Source: an uncultured delta proteobacterium | GTDB taxonomy: Bacteria > Myxococcota_A > Polyangia > Haliangiales > Haliangiaceae | Direction of reading: 5' to 3' | DNA length: 52,900 bases | Assembly (NCBI GenBank): GCA_900696455.1 | Contig: CAADGB010000409.1 | Coordinates: 1 to 52,900, forward strand | In this document: positions 8,727 through 22,836 of the stretch, piece after piece | Position numbering within the stretch: the first letter of the stretch is position 1 | How the letters are laid out: the number at the start of each line of letters is the position of its first letter | Position numbers and translations under genes: made by a program | The notes under the pieces: generated by a model | What the model was told of the DNA's origin: nothing | Databases searched by the model: none | Seen by the model: the letters and a program-made list of their open reading frames with translations, nothing else

Positions 8727-10112
8727 ATGAGCCGCATCTTCCGCTCGCTGCCGCCCAGGGGGACGCGCCTGGCCATCGCGTTCTCCGGTGGGCTCGACAC
8801 CCGCTGCGCCGTGGCCTGGCTGGCCGAGCAGGGTCTCGAGGTCCACGCCTACACCGCCGATCTGGCCCAGCCCGACGAGGCGAGCCCGGCCGACATCCCG
8901 GCCATCGCCCTCGACCACGGCGCGCGCGCCGCCCGCCTCGTCGACTGCCGCGACGCGCTGGTGCGCGAGGGCCTGGTCGCGATCCAGTGCGGCGCGTTCC
9001 ACCTGGCGGTGGGTGGCCGCAAGTACTTCAACACCACGCCCCTGGGCCGCGCGGTGACCACCACCGCGATCGTGCGGGCCATGGTCGACGACGACGTCCA
9101 CGTCTTCGGCGACGGCTCGACCCACAAGGGCAACGACATCCAGCGCTTCTACCGCTACGGCATCCTGGTCGACCCGGCCTTGCGCATCTACAAGCCGTGG
9201 CTCGACGGCGCCTTCGTGCGCGCCTTCGGCGGCCGCACCGAGATGTCGCAGTACCTCGAGCGCATCGGCAAGCCCTACAAGACCGGCGTCGAGAAGGCGT
9301 ACTCGACCGACGCCAACCTGCTGGGCGCGACCCACGAGGCCAAGGACCTCGAGCGCCTCGACACCGGCATGCGCATCGTCGAGCCGATCATGGGCGTGGC
9401 GTTCTGGCGGCCCGAGGTCGCGATCGCCGCCGAGGAGGTCACGGTCGGCTTCGCGCAGGGCCGGCCCACGACCCTGAACGGCCGGCGCTTCGAGTCGCTC
9501 CTCGAGCTGTTCGTCGAGGCCAACCGGATCGGCGGCCGCCACGGCCTGGGCATGAGCGACCAGATCGAGAACCGCGTGATCGACGCCAAGAGCCGCGGCA
9601 TCTACGAGGCGCCGGCGATGGCGCTCCTCCACCTCGCCTACGAGCGCCTGCTGTCGGCCATCCACAACGAGAACACGCTGGACCTCTACGCCACCCTGGG
9701 CCGCCGCCTCGGCCGCCTGCTCTACGAGGGCAAGTGGTACGACCCCGAGGCCTGCCTGCTCAAGGACGGCCTGACCCGCTGGGTCGCGCCCTCGGTCACC
9801 GGCGAGGTCACCCTCGAGCTGCGCCGCGGCGACGACTACACGATCGTCGCCACCCGCGCCCAGCACATGAGCTACGGCCCCGACAAGCTGTCGATGGAGC
9901 GGGTCGAGGAGCCGGCGTTCACGCCCGAGGATCGCATCGGCGCCCTCGAGCTGCAGAACCTGTCGGTCGGCGACAACCGCGACCTCCTCCTCCACCCCCT
10001 GGCCAGCCTGCGCCAGGTCGCGCCCGGCGGCGGCGATCCGCTGCCGCGCCTGCTCGGCGTCGACGACGGCCGGCCGCGGGCGCTGGGCGGCGAGGACGAC
10101 CTGATCGACTGA
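8727..10112 (+). CDS. argG: Argininosuccinate synthase
   Basis: 461 residues. It joins citrulline and aspartate with ATP to form argininosuccinate, the penultimate step of arginine synthesis. The ATP-pyrophosphatase P-loop [12 protein letters not shown] is at about residues 17-28, and family blocks follow: [70 protein letters not shown]. The length and these blocks match the longer E. coli-type ArgG rather than the roughly 400-residue form. The ATG is preceded by TACGAG 5 nt away rather than by a Shine-Dalgarno site. No other arg gene lies nearby. Confidence 0.95.
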   Translation: MSRIFRSLPPRGTRLAIAFSGGLDTRCAVAWLAEQGLEVHAYTADLAQPDEASPADIPAIALDHGARAARLVDCRDALVREGLVAIQCGAFHLAVGGRKYFNTTPLGRAVTTTAIVRAMVDDDVHVFGDGSTHKGNDIQRFYRYGILVDPALRIYKPWLDGAFVRAFGGRTEMSQYLERIGKPYKTGVEKAYSTDANLLGATHEAKDLERLDTGMRIVEPIMGVAFWRPEVAIAAEEVTVGFAQGRPTTLNGRRFESLLELFVEANRIGGRHGLGMSDQIENRVIDAKSRGIYEAPAMALLHLAYERLLSAIHNENTLDLYATLGRRLGRLLYEGKWYDPEACLLKDGLTRWVAPSVTGEVTLELRRGDDYTIVATRAQHMSYGPDKLSMERVEEPAFTPEDRIGALELQNLSVGDNRDLLLHPLASLRQVAPGGGDPLPRLLGVDDGRPRALGGEDDLID

Positions 10113-10169
10113 CGGCGGTGACGGCGGCCCCCGGCGCGACCGGTGCCCGTCGTCCGGCCTCCAGTCGGA

Positions 10170-11324
10170 TCAGAACCGGGTCTCGACCCCGAGGCCGCCG
10201 CCGAGGCGGCCGGCGCCGTCGCGCGAGCCGAACGACACCGCGCCGCGCACGACCAGCCCCGGGTTGACCGGGTAGGCCAGATCGTACTTGACGTAGAGGC
10301 CGTTGGCCGAGAGCTGGGCGTCGGGCAGGTCGGTGCGCACGATCGAGGCGCCCATCAGGAGCGGCACCGCGGTGTCCCACTGCAGGCGGACGTAGGCGGT
10401 CGGACCGAGATCGTCGATCATCTCGCCGCCGATCGAGAGGTTCGAGCGCCACGGCTTGCCGAAGGTCACGGCGGCGCCGCCGCCGCGCAGGAAGCCCTCG
10501 TCGGACACGCCCAGCATGAGCTTGCCGTCGATGAAGAACGAGGGGTGGGCGCGCAGGCGGACCTCGGCGCTGCCGTAGCGGCCGAGCGCGACCTGCTCGC
10601 GAGCGGCGAGGCCGTCGCGGTCGGGCGTGCGGCCCCAGATCGAGCCGAAGCCGAAGCCGACGCTGTGCAGGGTCCGCGACACCCGGTGGGTCCAGCGCAG
10701 CTCGGCGCGGACGAAGCGGTCGGCGTTGCCGTACCGGTTGCCGAAGTCGTGGCCGTCGACGTCGAGCGACACCGCCTCGCGCCGGCCGCCCAGCCGATCG
10801 TCGTCGAGCTGCTCCAGGCGATCGCGCAGGGTGGGCTCGACCCGGATCGGCTGCGGCGCCTCCGCCGACGCGAAGTGCACGATCTCGCCGGCCTCGCCCC
10901 GGCCGACGATGTAGTACGCGGCGCCGGCCGCGGTGATGGCCTCGGCCGGGATCGTCGCGAACCAGCCACCGGCCGACGACCGCTGGAACACCGCCTCGCG
11001 CCATGGCCCGTCGCCGGTGCGGTAGCGGGCGAGCAGCACCGGCTCGGCCCAGGCGCGATCGATGACGGCGAGGATCTCGACCGGCGTGCCCGGCGGCGAC
11101 TCGGCGACCGGGGCGTGGAGCACGGTGGCGCGCGCCGGTGCGCCGGCCGCGGCCGCCGCCGGCGCGGGCGTCGCCGGCGAGGACGGCGCGGCGCCGGGGG
11201 CGCCGCCGCCGGCGTAGGGATCGACGGGATCGGGCGGCGCGGCCGGCTGCGCCGCGGCCGGCGCGATCAGCGCCAGCGTGGCGGTGGCCAGGGACAGGAC
11301 GGCGATGAGCGAGGGGGTGCGCAT
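10170..11324 (-). CDS. Exported beta-barrel-like outer-membrane protein (last gene of five-gene operon)
   Basis: 384 residues. Signal peptide MRTPSLIAVLSLATATLALI then PAAAQ, a Pro/Ala/Gly linker to about residue 70, an Ig-like module (about 70-165; EPVLLARYRTGDGPW, then FATIPAEAITAAG and AYYIVG) and a C-terminal part of about 210 residues with alternating polar/hydrophobic strands that ends in TRF, an aromatic end typical of BAM-inserted barrels. The same two modules occur in the three genes upstream. The start follows the upstream stop by 8 nt with GAGGAG overlapping that stop (TGAGGAGCCCC-ATG), so it is translationally coupled. Unlike the genes at 11333 and 14269 it lacks the N-terminal FlgT-C-like module. 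Specific function unknown. Confidence 0.75.
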   Translation of the reverse strand: MRTPSLIAVLSLATATLALIAPAAAQPAAPPDPVDPYAGGGAPGAAPSSPATPAPAAAAAGAPARATVLHAPVAESPPGTPVEILAVIDRAWAEPVLLARYRTGDGPWREAVFQRSSAGGWFATIPAEAITAAGAAYYIVGRGEAGEIVHFASAEAPQPIRVEPTLRDRLEQLDDDRLGGRREAVSLDVDGHDFGNRYGNADRFVRAELRWTHRVSRTLHSVGFGFGSIWGRTPDRDGLAAREQVALGRYGSAEVRLRAHPSFFIDGKLMLGVSDEGFLRGGGAAVTFGKPWRSNLSIGGEMIDDLGPTAYVRLQWDTAVPLLMGASIVRTDLPDAQLSANGLYVKYDLAYPVNPGLVVRGAVSFGSRDGAGRLGGGLGVETRF

Positions 11325-11332
11325 GGGGCTCC

Positions 11333-13081
11333 TCACCAGTCGAAGTTGAGGCCGAGGCCGCCGGAGAAGCCGGCGTGGTCGATGTCGCGGGCCTGGTACG
11401 ACAGGCGCAGCGACGGGTAGAACCACGACACCCCGCGCCAGCCCACGTCGGAGACGAGGCGGACGCCGAAGTCGGTGGTCACGGGCATGTCGGTCACCTG
11501 GACCGCGAGCTTGATCGGGACCTCGCGGCGCGGCGCCCAGTGGTACGCCGCCTCGAACAGCGTGCCGACCTGGTCGGTGATGCCGAGGCCGAGCTCGAGG
11601 TTGGTGCCGCGCTCCTCGCCGAACCGCACCCGGCCGCGGAACCCGACCCGGGTGAAGAACGAGCAGTCGGCGAGCTCGGTGGTGTCGCGGCAGCGGCCGG
11701 GCGAGCCCTCGAGCGGATCGCGGTTGGTGGTGAGGAGGCCGGCCTGGGGCCGCAGCATGATCGCGATCTGCTTCCGCGGCTGGAGCTCGACCTCGGTGTA
11801 GACGTAGGTGTAGTCGACGGCGCGGCAGCGGTAGCTGCCGCCGCTGTCGCGGCACTGGCCAGCGGGATCCTCGTCGATCACGTCCTTGGGGCCGCCCTTG
11901 CCCGACAGCGTTCCGAACCCGACCCGGACCGCGTGCACCGGCCGCAGGAAGCGGTAGGTGAAGTCGGCCTCGGCCAGGTAGTACTGGTCGAAGCCGCCGG
12001 CCAGGCTGCCGTCGAAGTCGACGTAGTCGATCGAGGCCGCGATCGTGGTGCGGCCGGCGGCCGGTGGCGGCTCGAGGACGTCGCGGTCGACCTCGATGAC
12101 CTGCGGCGACTCGCGGCTGCCGAGCCCGGTCACGCCCTCGCCGATCTCGACGAACCACTCGACGCGGCCGCCCTTGACCAGCTCGGCCGGGATCGTGGCG
12201 CGCAGGTAGGCGTCGCCGTCGGCGGCGAGCGCGATGCGGCGGAAGGCGCCGTCGTCGCCGCGCACGTACAGCCAGGCCGCGCCGCCCACCGCCTCGCGGG
12301 CGGTGAAGGTCATGGCGATGGGCTTGCCGTGGGCGACCCGCGACGGCGCGCCCGACCACAAGGGCGGCACGAACCGATCGCCGCGCAGCTCGGCCAGGGC
12401 CTGGGTCAGCGCCCGCCGCCGATCCGGCGCCGCCTCCTCGGTCGCCGCCGCCGCCGCGCGCTCCAGCGTCGCGGCCTGGGCCTCGAGGCTGGCGATCTCG
12501 GTGCGGATCGCGCCGGCGTACGGCGTGGCCGGACGCGCGCCCAGGAAGGCGCGCCAGCGCGCGGCGCGCTCGCCCGGCGGCTTGCCCAGGGTCTCGAGCC
12601 AGACCGCGCGCGCGGCCTCGGCCTCCTCGACCGCGCGCGCCGCGGCGACGCGCCCGGCGCCCGGCCCGGTGGGCAGCGGCTCGGCGGCCGGCCGCGCGCG
12701 CCGGCTCTCGGCGACGCGCGCCGCCCACGGATCGACGAAGCGACGGGGCGCCGACGCGACGCGGATCTCGTCGCCGGGCCGGACCCGACCGTCCAGCTCG
12801 GCGGCGGGCCGGGCCTCGCACACCCCCTCGCCGGCCTTGACGACGGTGAGGGTCCCGAGCGCGAACTTGTCGCGCAGGACGGCCCGGGTGACCGGATCGG
12901 TGACGACGACCTCGCGCACCAGCTCGAGCTCGGTGCCGGCGCCGACGCCGTCGCGGCTGCCGAGGTCGACGTAGACCTTGTCGCGCTCGACCGCGAGCAC
13001 GACCGGCTCGGCGGCGGCGAGGGCCGGCGCCAGCGTGGCGGCGAGGACGGCGGCGGTGGGGAGGAAGGTGGAGCTTCGCAT
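11333..13081 (-). CDS. Exported protein: FlgT-C-like module, Ig-like module and beta-barrel
   Basis: 582 residues from the ATG at 13081, which has GAGG 6 nt upstream; an in-frame ATG four codons earlier (13093) has no ribosome site. After the signal peptide (ends near ALAAAEP) comes a small beta domain (about 25-105: VERDKVYVDLGSRDGVGAGT ... GTLTVVKAGEGVCEAR ... RPGDEI) like the C-terminal domain of FlgT and related stalk proteins. An Ala/Arg/Glu-rich, probably helical stretch is at about 125-220. The Ig-like module is at about 230-320 (AWLYVRGDDGAFRRIAL ... YLRATIPAELVKGGRVEWFVE). The last 240 residues form a putative barrel starting ASIDYVDFDG and ending NFDW. Two Cys pairs in the barrel loops suggest disulfides. 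It is homologous to the gene at 14269. Role unknown. Confidence 0.75.
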   Translation of the reverse strand: MRSSTFLPTAAVLAATLAPALAAAEPVVLAVERDKVYVDLGSRDGVGAGTELELVREVVVTDPVTRAVLRDKFALGTLTVVKAGEGVCEARPAAELDGRVRPGDEIRVASAPRRFVDPWAARVAESRRARPAAEPLPTGPGAGRVAAARAVEEAEAARAVWLETLGKPPGERAARWRAFLGARPATPYAGAIRTEIASLEAQAATLERAAAAATEEAAPDRRRALTQALAELRGDRFVPPLWSGAPSRVAHGKPIAMTFTAREAVGGAAWLYVRGDDGAFRRIALAADGDAYLRATIPAELVKGGRVEWFVEIGEGVTGLGSRESPQVIEVDRDVLEPPPAAGRTTIAASIDYVDFDGSLAGGFDQYYLAEADFTYRFLRPVHAVRVGFGTLSGKGGPKDVIDEDPAGQCRDSGGSYRCRAVDYTYVYTEVELQPRKQIAIMLRPQAGLLTTNRDPLEGSPGRCRDTTELADCSFFTRVGFRGRVRFGEERGTNLELGLGITDQVGTLFEAAYHWAPRREVPIKLAVQVTDMPVTTDFGVRLVSDVGWRGVSWFYPSLRLSYQARDIDHAGFSGGLGLNFDW

Positions 13082-13096
13082 GGTCGACCTCATGGC

Positions 13097-14260
13097 TCAG
13101 AAGTCGAGGCTGGCCGACAGGCCGGTGGTGAGCCCGCCGATCTTCTCGTCGCGCGCCGCGTAGCCGACGCGCACCCCGGCGCGCAGGCCGTCGGGCAAGG
13201 GGACGAAGAGGTCGTAGATGAGCCGCACCCCGGTGGCCCGCGTCGACGCCGGGAAGTCGGTGATCTCGACCGTCGCCGCCATCGGCAGCCGCGGCACGGT
13301 GTCCCATCCCAGCCGGAAGAAGCCGGAGCCGCCGACGTCGGAGATCACCTCGACGCCGAGCGCGACGTGGTTGCCGTCGAGGGCCCCCACCCGCAGCTCG
13401 GCGCGGCCGCCGGGCGCGGCGCTGACCTGGTTGGCGACGACGATACCGCGCAGATCGAGACGCACACCCTCGGTCAGGCCGAGGCCGAGCTCGAACCAGC
13501 CGCCGACCTTGAAGCCGGCGTAGACCCGGCAGTCGGCGCTCTCGGGCGCGCTGTCGCAGGCCGGCGGCGGAGCGCGGAACGACTGCGGCACGTAGCCCTC
13601 GAGGCGCGTGTAGCCGAACCGGATCTCCTCGAGCGGATACGCGAGCAGGCGATACCCGAAGTCGGCGTCGACGCGGTAGTAGTGGTCGGCGATGTCGTTG
13701 CGGCCAGCGGCGCGGCGGCCGTAGCTCACGTACTGCCCGGCCACCCGCGCCCGCGAGCGGCGCTGGCCGGCGTGCGCCAGGTCGCGGTTGCGCCGCAGGG
13801 TCCGCGCGTCGGCGTAGACGCCGACCCGGTGGGGCGCCTCGGCCGAGGCGAACTCGGCGGTGTCGGCGCCGCCCTCGGCCGAGACGATGAAGTACTCGAC
13901 GCCGGGCGCCGCGACCTCGGTCGGCGGCACGGTGGCGATCCACTCCTCGGCGCCGCGGGCGAACTCGACCTGCGACCACGACGTGGCGCCGAGCGGCCGG
14001 TAGCGGAGCAGGAGGGTGCGCTCGGAGGCGCGCGTGACCTCGGCGCGGACGCGCAGCGGCTGGTCGGCCAGCGCCTCGGCCGGGGGCACGTGGCGCACGC
14101 CGTCGGCGCGGGCGGTGGTGGCGACGGTCGCGAGCGCGAGGGTGGCGGCGACCACGAGCCCGGCGCGGGCGAGCGGCGGCGAGGCCGGCGGTGAGGCGGG
14201 GAGGGACATGGGCGTCCTCGGGGAGGGCGAAGGCGTGGGCGTGGGCGTGGGCTGGGACAT
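13097..14260 (-). CDS. Exported Ig-like plus beta-barrel protein
   Basis: 387 residues from the ATG at 14260, 8 nt after the upstream stop with a GAGG overlapping that stop. An internal ATG at 14209 (MSLPASPP) also has GAGGA 6 nt upstream and would give a more ordinary signal peptide (LVVAATLALATVATTARA); the extra 17 residues are a Pro/Thr/Ser repeat encoded by a GTGGGC repeat, so the shorter form is quite possible. The Ig-like module (LLLRYRPLGATSWSQVEF ... WIATVPPTEVAAPGVEYFIVS) is followed by a barrel of about 240 residues starting ARVAGQYVSYG and ending SLDF. One loop has a Cys pair (ACDSAPESADC). Same family as its operon partners, without the FlgT-C-like module. Confidence 0.72.
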   Translation of the reverse strand: MSQPTPTPTPSPSPRTPMSLPASPPASPPLARAGLVVAATLALATVATTARADGVRHVPPAEALADQPLRVRAEVTRASERTLLLRYRPLGATSWSQVEFARGAEEWIATVPPTEVAAPGVEYFIVSAEGGADTAEFASAEAPHRVGVYADARTLRRNRDLAHAGQRRSRARVAGQYVSYGRRAAGRNDIADHYYRVDADFGYRLLAYPLEEIRFGYTRLEGYVPQSFRAPPPACDSAPESADCRVYAGFKVGGWFELGLGLTEGVRLDLRGIVVANQVSAAPGGRAELRVGALDGNHVALGVEVISDVGGSGFFRLGWDTVPRLPMAATVEITDFPASTRATGVRLIYDLFVPLPDGLRAGVRVGYAARDEKIGGLTTGLSASLDF

Positions 14261-14268
14261 GGGGCACC

Positions 14269-15890
14269 TCACCAGTCGAAGACCAGCCCGAGGCCGGCGC
14301 CGACGCCGGCGTGGACGGCGGTGCGCCCCTGCCACGACAGGCGGAGGGTGGGTTGCATCCACGACAGCGCGCGCCAGCCGAGATCGGCGGCCAGCCGCGC
14401 GCCCAGATCGCCGCCGCCGGGCTGATCGGTCACGCCGACCGAGACGCCGACGGGGATCCGGCGATCGGGGCGGGTCTCGAGGCGAAGCTCGGAGTAGAAG
14501 CCGAGCTCCTGGACGGTCGAGATGCCCACCGACAGGTTGGCGCCGTCGGGATCGCCGAGGCGCAGGCGACCGGCGAGCCCCATCGCCAGGCCTTCGTCGC
14601 CGACACCGGCGTAGATCCGGCCGGCGGCGCCGACCGGAGGGCCCTGCTTCACCGGCAGGCGTAGCTCGAGCTCGGCGTAGCCGTACTGGAAGCCGACCCG
14701 GGGCGCGGGCTCGAGCTCGGTCCACGCCTGGTTGGCGCGCCCGCCCTCGCCACCGTACGAGCCGAACCCGGCGCGCACGCCGTAGAGGAGACCCTCGAGC
14801 CGGTACAGCACGTCGATCTCGCCCAGGTAGAAGCGATCGGTGCGGTCGCCCTGACGGTCGTCGAGGTTGCCGAAGTCGAGGTAGCTCGCCATCAGCGACA
14901 GGCGGGTGCGCTGGCGCGTGCGCGCGAAGGTCGCGACCACCGTCGGCGGCGGCGCCACCTCGACCCGGGCCGGCGCGGTCGGGCTGCGAAAGGCGGCGCC
15001 CGACGCCCCGCGCGGGGTCGCGGCCTCGACGAAGTACTCGACGCCCGGCGCGCCGACGGCGTCGCCGGGGATCGTGGCGCGCAGGTAGAGGTCGCCCTCG
15101 CGGCGCAGGAGCTCCCGCCGGTAGGTCGCGTCGCCCTGGGTCCGGTAGTGGAGCGAGGCGCTGACCAGCGACGCCGGATCGTCGATCACGAACACCAGCG
15201 GCAGCTCGCGCCCGGCCTCGCCGCGGCTCGGGCCGAGGTGCTCGAGCTTGACCGCGACCTGCCCCGGGGTCGGCCGCCGCGGCGCCGCCGCCTCGCGCTG
15301 GGCGAGGAGCGCCTCGAGGTCCTCGCGGATGGCGGCGGCGTGCGTCGAGCGGGGGTTCGCCGACAGCCAGCCCTCCCACGCCGCGATCCGCCGCTCCAGG
15401 CTCTGGCCGGCGACCGATCGCCACACCGCCAGCACCGCCGCGGTCTCGGGATCGATCGCCGGCAGCGGGCCGGTGTCGGTGGGGCGCGGCGGCGGCGGCG
15501 GCGGCGGGGTCCGGGTCTCGTCGCGCTCGACGTAGACCTCGGCGAGATCGCCGACCATCACCTGGCGACGCAGGTCGTCGTCGAGGACGGCGCGGGCCAG
15601 GCTGTCCCCGGCGCTGGTGATGGTGGCGCTGCCCAGCGGCAGCCAGTCCTTGACCGGCGCCCGGGTCACCGGGTGGCGAAGGGTGATGGGCCGCTTCAGG
15701 CGGAGCGCGGCGCCGTCGACCACGCCCTTCTTGCCGCCGAGGTTGATGTAGATCTCGCGGGCCTCGACCTTGACGACCGCGCCGACCGCGATGTCGTCGG
15801 CCGCCACGGGTGGCGCGGCGGCGGCGAGCAGGACGAGGCCGAGGGTGGCGGCGCGGGCGAGCCCGCGGCCGCAGATTCGCGGGCGCATCA

Positions 15891-15891
<1 letters not shown>
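14269..15891 (-). CDS. Exported protein: FlgT-C-like module, Ig-like module and beta-barrel
   Basis: 540 residues. The start ATG overlaps the TGA of the upstream lipoprotein gene (TGATG), and GGAGGTG 7 nt before it is the best ribosome site of the operon; a GTG one codon upstream and an ATG one codon downstream are alternatives. Domains: signal peptide (to AAAAPPVAA); FlgT-C-like module (about 35-120: VVKVEAREIYINLGGKKGVV ... GSATITSAGDSLARA ... VGDLAEVYV); Pro-rich linker; helical spacer (about 150-210) with AWEGWLSANPRSTHA, where the paralogue at 11333 has RWRAFLGARPATPYA; Ig-like module (SLHYRTQGDATYRRELL ... YLRATIPGDAVGAPGVEYFV); and a barrel ending VFDW. It is the closest relative of the gene at 11333. 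Confidence 0.77.
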
Positions 15892-16571
<680 letters not shown>

Positions 16572-16775
16572 GGCAGAGGGCTCCTGCATTGCCGCCCTCG
16601 CTCGGAGCAAGGGCCGGACCATGGATGGTTCACACCGGGAACACACCGCGTTCACGCCGAGGGTCACTCCGTGGCGGGCCCGGCGACACCGCAACTGGTC
16701 GACAACACTCGCTCGCGCTGGGGGCGGCCGGTGCACGGCCCACGCCGGGCCACGGCCTCACCCTGTCGAAGCTTG
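16572..16775 (-). promoter_or_regulatory. Upstream region of the barrel operon
   Basis: 204 bp between the AlkB-like gene and the operon. It holds the GCAGGAG ribosome site near 16585 and three loosely related direct repeats of the form GTTCACRCCG (near 16628 and 16651) that might bind a regulator. I see no convincing -35/-10 pair and no small gene. Confidence 0.3.
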
Positions 16776-17696
16776 TCAGGATGCTACCAGCGCGCGCTGG
16801 AAGTGGGGGCTGTGGAGCGCCAGTTCCTCGACGTAGCCGCGCACGTCCTCCCGGACGTCGGGGGCGAGGCGGTGAAAAGGCACCACGTCACGATCTGGCA
16901 CGAAGCGGAACGTCAGGTTGACGCGCCGGGTCCGGAAGCCGTCGAGGGCCGGGGGCAGCGCCACGCCCGAACGATCGTCGACCCGCTGCACGCGGTGCAG
17001 GAGCTCGTCCTTCCACCACGGCCCGCCGAACGCCTGCAGCGAGCCGTCGTCGAGCCACTGCGCGCGCACCGGTGGCGTGCCGGGCACCTGGCCGCGGGCC
17101 ACGAACTGGAACAGCGCCCGCTCGCCCAGCGAGATCGACGCCACCGGCCCCGGCTCGAAGTCGCGGTGCTCGCCGACCCGGGCGACGTCGACCCAGCGCT
17201 CGCCGTCCCGCCGGCTGCCGTAGAAGTTGACCAGGCAGGTGTTGAGCCGCCAGCCCGGCGGCACGTCGACCGGCACGAAGGCGCGGCGGATGCGCGCCTC
17301 GACGTCGGCGACCAGGGTGGCCAGCACCGGCGGGAAGGGCTCGGCGGCGACGCAGCGATCGCGGGTCTTGCGCGGCGGCTCGTAGTAGCCGAGGCACGCG
17401 AACTGCCAGTTGCCGAGCCAGTACACCGGCCGCAGCAGCGGGCGCTGCACCTTGCCCGGCGGCGGGGGCCGGCGCGTCGAGTAGCGCTGCTCCCACAGCG
17501 GGTGCAGCGTGGCCAGCCACGCCAGCAGCTCGGCCCGCGCCGCCGCGCCGACGTAGCCGGGGACGTAGAGGTAGCCGCGCTCGCCGTCGGCCCGGCGCGG
17601 CGGGATCCGCGTCGGCCGCCGCGCCGGCGGCCCGGGCCGGCGCGGACCGGGCGAGCGCGGCGTCCGAGCCGGCCGCGACCCGCGCGCCCCGCTCAC
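16776..17696 (-). CDS. AlkB-like 2-oxoglutarate/Fe(II) dioxygenase
   Basis: 306 residues from a GTG that overlaps the stop of the small membrane-protein gene upstream (GTGA). The first 35 residues are a Pro/Arg-rich basic tail. The core has the AlkB features: NFYGS (157-161), an iron-binding HxD in GEHRDFEPG (H177, D179), a distal histidine in LLHRVQ (H234) and the 2OG-binding arginines in RVNLTFR (R258, R264). AlkB enzymes remove alkyl groups from nucleic-acid bases, and related members act on proteins or lipids; the substrate here is unknown. It is the last gene of an apparent clpS-clpA unit, which is unusual for the family and could indicate a stress response. Confidence 0.85.
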   Translation of the reverse strand: MSGARGSRPARTPRSPGPRRPGPPARRPTRIPPRRADGERGYLYVPGYVGAAARAELLAWLATLHPLWEQRYSTRRPPPPGKVQRPLLRPVYWLGNWQFACLGYYEPPRKTRDRCVAAEPFPPVLATLVADVEARIRRAFVPVDVPPGWRLNTCLVNFYGSRRDGERWVDVARVGEHRDFEPGPVASISLGERALFQFVARGQVPGTPPVRAQWLDDGSLQAFGGPWWKDELLHRVQRVDDRSGVALPPALDGFRTRRVNLTFRFVPDRDVVPFHRLAPDVREDVRGYVEELALHSPHFQRALVAS

Positions 17697-17797
17697 CGCA
17701 TCCCGAACCAGTACCCGGCGAACCCGGCGCCGCCGAGCACGACGATCACGAGCAGGATCCGGTCCCAGCGCAGCTTCTTGGTGGGCGGCTTGGCCAT
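17693..17797 (-). CDS. 34-residue single-pass membrane peptide
   Basis: ATG at 17797 with GGAGG 8 nt upstream (GGAGGTTGCTCGC-ATG). The peptide starts MAKPPTKKLRWDR, a strongly basic cytoplasmic end, followed by one hydrophobic span (ILLVIVVLGGAGFAGYWFG) and the end MR. Its TGA overlaps the GTG of the AlkB-like gene by 4 nt. It starts 39 bp after the clpA stop on the same strand. The good ribosome site, the positive-inside topology and the coupled stop/start make it very likely real although it is below the size most gene callers report. It may be an adaptor or membrane tether for ClpA or for the dioxygenase; this is inference. Confidence 0.75.
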   Translation of the reverse strand: MAKPPTKKLRWDRILLVIVVLGGAGFAGYWFGMR

Positions 17798-17836
17798 GCG
17801 AGCAACCTCCACCGCGTTGGTACCACAGTCACGCGA

Positions 17837-20176
<2,340 letters not shown>

Positions 20177-20184
20177 GGTGACCT

Positions 20185-20583
20185 CTATTCCGAAGGCTCG
20201 ATCGAGAGCTGGAGCGGATACTCGTGGGAGCGCGCGAGCTGGACGGTCTTGGTGACCTTGGTCTCGGCGATCTCGAAGGTGTAGACGCCGGCGACGCCGA
20301 CGCCGGAGTTGTGGACGTGGCTCATGATGGCGACCGCGTCGGCCTCGCTGCGCTGGAAGATGCTCTGCAGCACGAAGACCACGAACTCCTTGGTCGTGTA
20401 GTCGTCGTTGTGGAGCAGGACCTTGTACATCGGCGGCTTGCGCGTCCGGGTGCGCTCGTCGAGGGCCAGGCCGGTCTCGCCGCGTGGAGCCGGGCGTTCG
20501 GGCTTCTTGTCGTCCGGGGGGACCATGGCCTCACCATTCTGGCGCAGTTTGGGACCGGAGGCACCGGCCTCGCCACCCGACAT
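20185..20583 (-). CDS. clpS: ATP-dependent Clp protease adaptor ClpS
   Basis: 132 residues as drawn; the ATG at 20526 (MVPPDDKK) gives 113 residues and is equally possible since neither start has a well-spaced ribosome site. The core is clear: YKVLLHNDDYTTKEFVVFVL holds the NDD and binding-pocket residues that recognise N-degron amino acids, followed by MSHVHNSGVGVAGVYTFEIA with the conserved H-x-x-G-G-like pattern and the ETKV end. ClpS delivers N-end-rule substrates to ClpA. The first 45 residues are a disordered, charged extension. It diverges from the M20 peptidase gene with 53 bp between starts. Confidence 0.94.
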   Translation of the reverse strand: MSGGEAGASGPKLRQNGEAMVPPDDKKPERPAPRGETGLALDERTRTRKPPMYKVLLHNDDYTTKEFVVFVLQSIFQRSEADAVAIMSHVHNSGVGVAGVYTFEIAETKVTKTVQLARSHEYPLQLSIEPSE

Positions 20584-20636
20584 TTCGGGCAGGTAGACGA
20601 TCCGGTGGCCAGGTTTTGGCGGTACGAATCGGCATC

Positions 20637-22055
<1,419 letters not shown>

Positions 22056-22065
22056 GGCGGCGCCG

Positions 22066-22836
22066 ATGAGCTCGCGGGGACGCGTCCACGGCAAGATCGC
22101 GCTCGTCACCGGCGCCGCCTCCGGCATCGGCGCGGCCTGCGCCCAGCACCTCGCGCGCGAGGGCGCGACGGTGGTGCTGACGGACCGCGACGCGGCGCGC
22201 GGCGCGGCCGCCGCCGCCGCCCTCGGCGCCCCCCACGGCTTCCTCCACCACGACGTCACCGACGAGGACGGCTGGGCCGCCACGGTCGCCCGGGTCGTCG
22301 CCGACCACGGCCGCCTCGACGTGCTGGTCAACTCGGCCGGGATCGGGGTCCTGGGCGACATCGAGCGCGCGACCGTCGCCGACCTGCGGCGGATGTACGC
22401 GGTCAACGTCGAGGGCACCTTCGTCGGCTGTCGCGCCGCCATCGGCGCCATGAAGCTCACCGGCGGCGGCTCGATCATCAACCTGTCGTCGGTGGCCGGC
22501 CTCATCGGCGCGCCCGACCTCGCCGGCTACTGCGCCAGCAAGGGGGCGGTGCGGCTGCTGACCAAGTCGATCGCGCTCCACTGCGCCCGCGCCGGCTACG
22601 GCATCCGCTGCAACTCGATCCACCCGTCGTTCATCGACACCCCCATGGTCGAGGCCATGGCCCAGGCCATGGGCGATCCGGTCAAGGCCCGGGTCGCGCT
22701 CGAGCGCGCCGTGCCCCTGCGCCGCCTCGGCCACGTCGACGACGTCGCCTACCTCGTGGTCTACCTGGCCAGCGACGAGTCGCGGTTCGTCACCGGCGCC
22801 GAGCTCGCCGTCGACGGCGGCCTGACCGCGCACTGA
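22066..22836 (+). CDS. Short-chain dehydrogenase/reductase (SDR)
   Basis: 256 residues, classical SDR. Cofactor motif TGAASGIG (about 15-22); Asp after the second strand (VVLTDRD) favours NAD(H); structural NSAG; active-site Ser in INLSSVAG and Tyr/Lys in YCASK; and the C-terminal family block FVTGAELAVDGGLTAH. Closest in pattern to 3-alpha/3-beta or cyclopentanol-type dehydrogenases (AVNVEGTFVGCRAAI, IHPSFIDTPM), so a steroid-like or alicyclic alcohol substrate is possible. The last codons overlap a 30-bp tandem duplication that extends into the intergenic region. Confidence 0.9.
   Translation: MSSRGRVHGKIALVTGAASGIGAACAQHLAREGATVVLTDRDAARGAAAAAALGAPHGFLHHDVTDEDGWAATVARVVADHGRLDVLVNSAGIGVLGDIERATVADLRRMYAVNVEGTFVGCRAAIGAMKLTGGGSIINLSSVAGLIGAPDLAGYCASKGAVRLLTKSIALHCARAGYGIRCNSIHPSFIDTPMVEAMAQAMGDPVKARVALERAVPLRRLGHVDDVAYLVVYLASDESRFVTGAELAVDGGLTAH

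Noticed and set aside
8661-9995. N-terminal extension of the sigma-54 activator across argG
   Set aside because: The frame is open on the opposite strand of argG, but the sequence has no motif and argG is certain; the GAF domain begins at the GTG at 8660.
11325-14267. A single 1365-residue protein spanning three operon genes
   Set aside because: It is only one open frame running through overlapping shadow sequence. Each real gene has its own signal peptide, ribosome site and stop.
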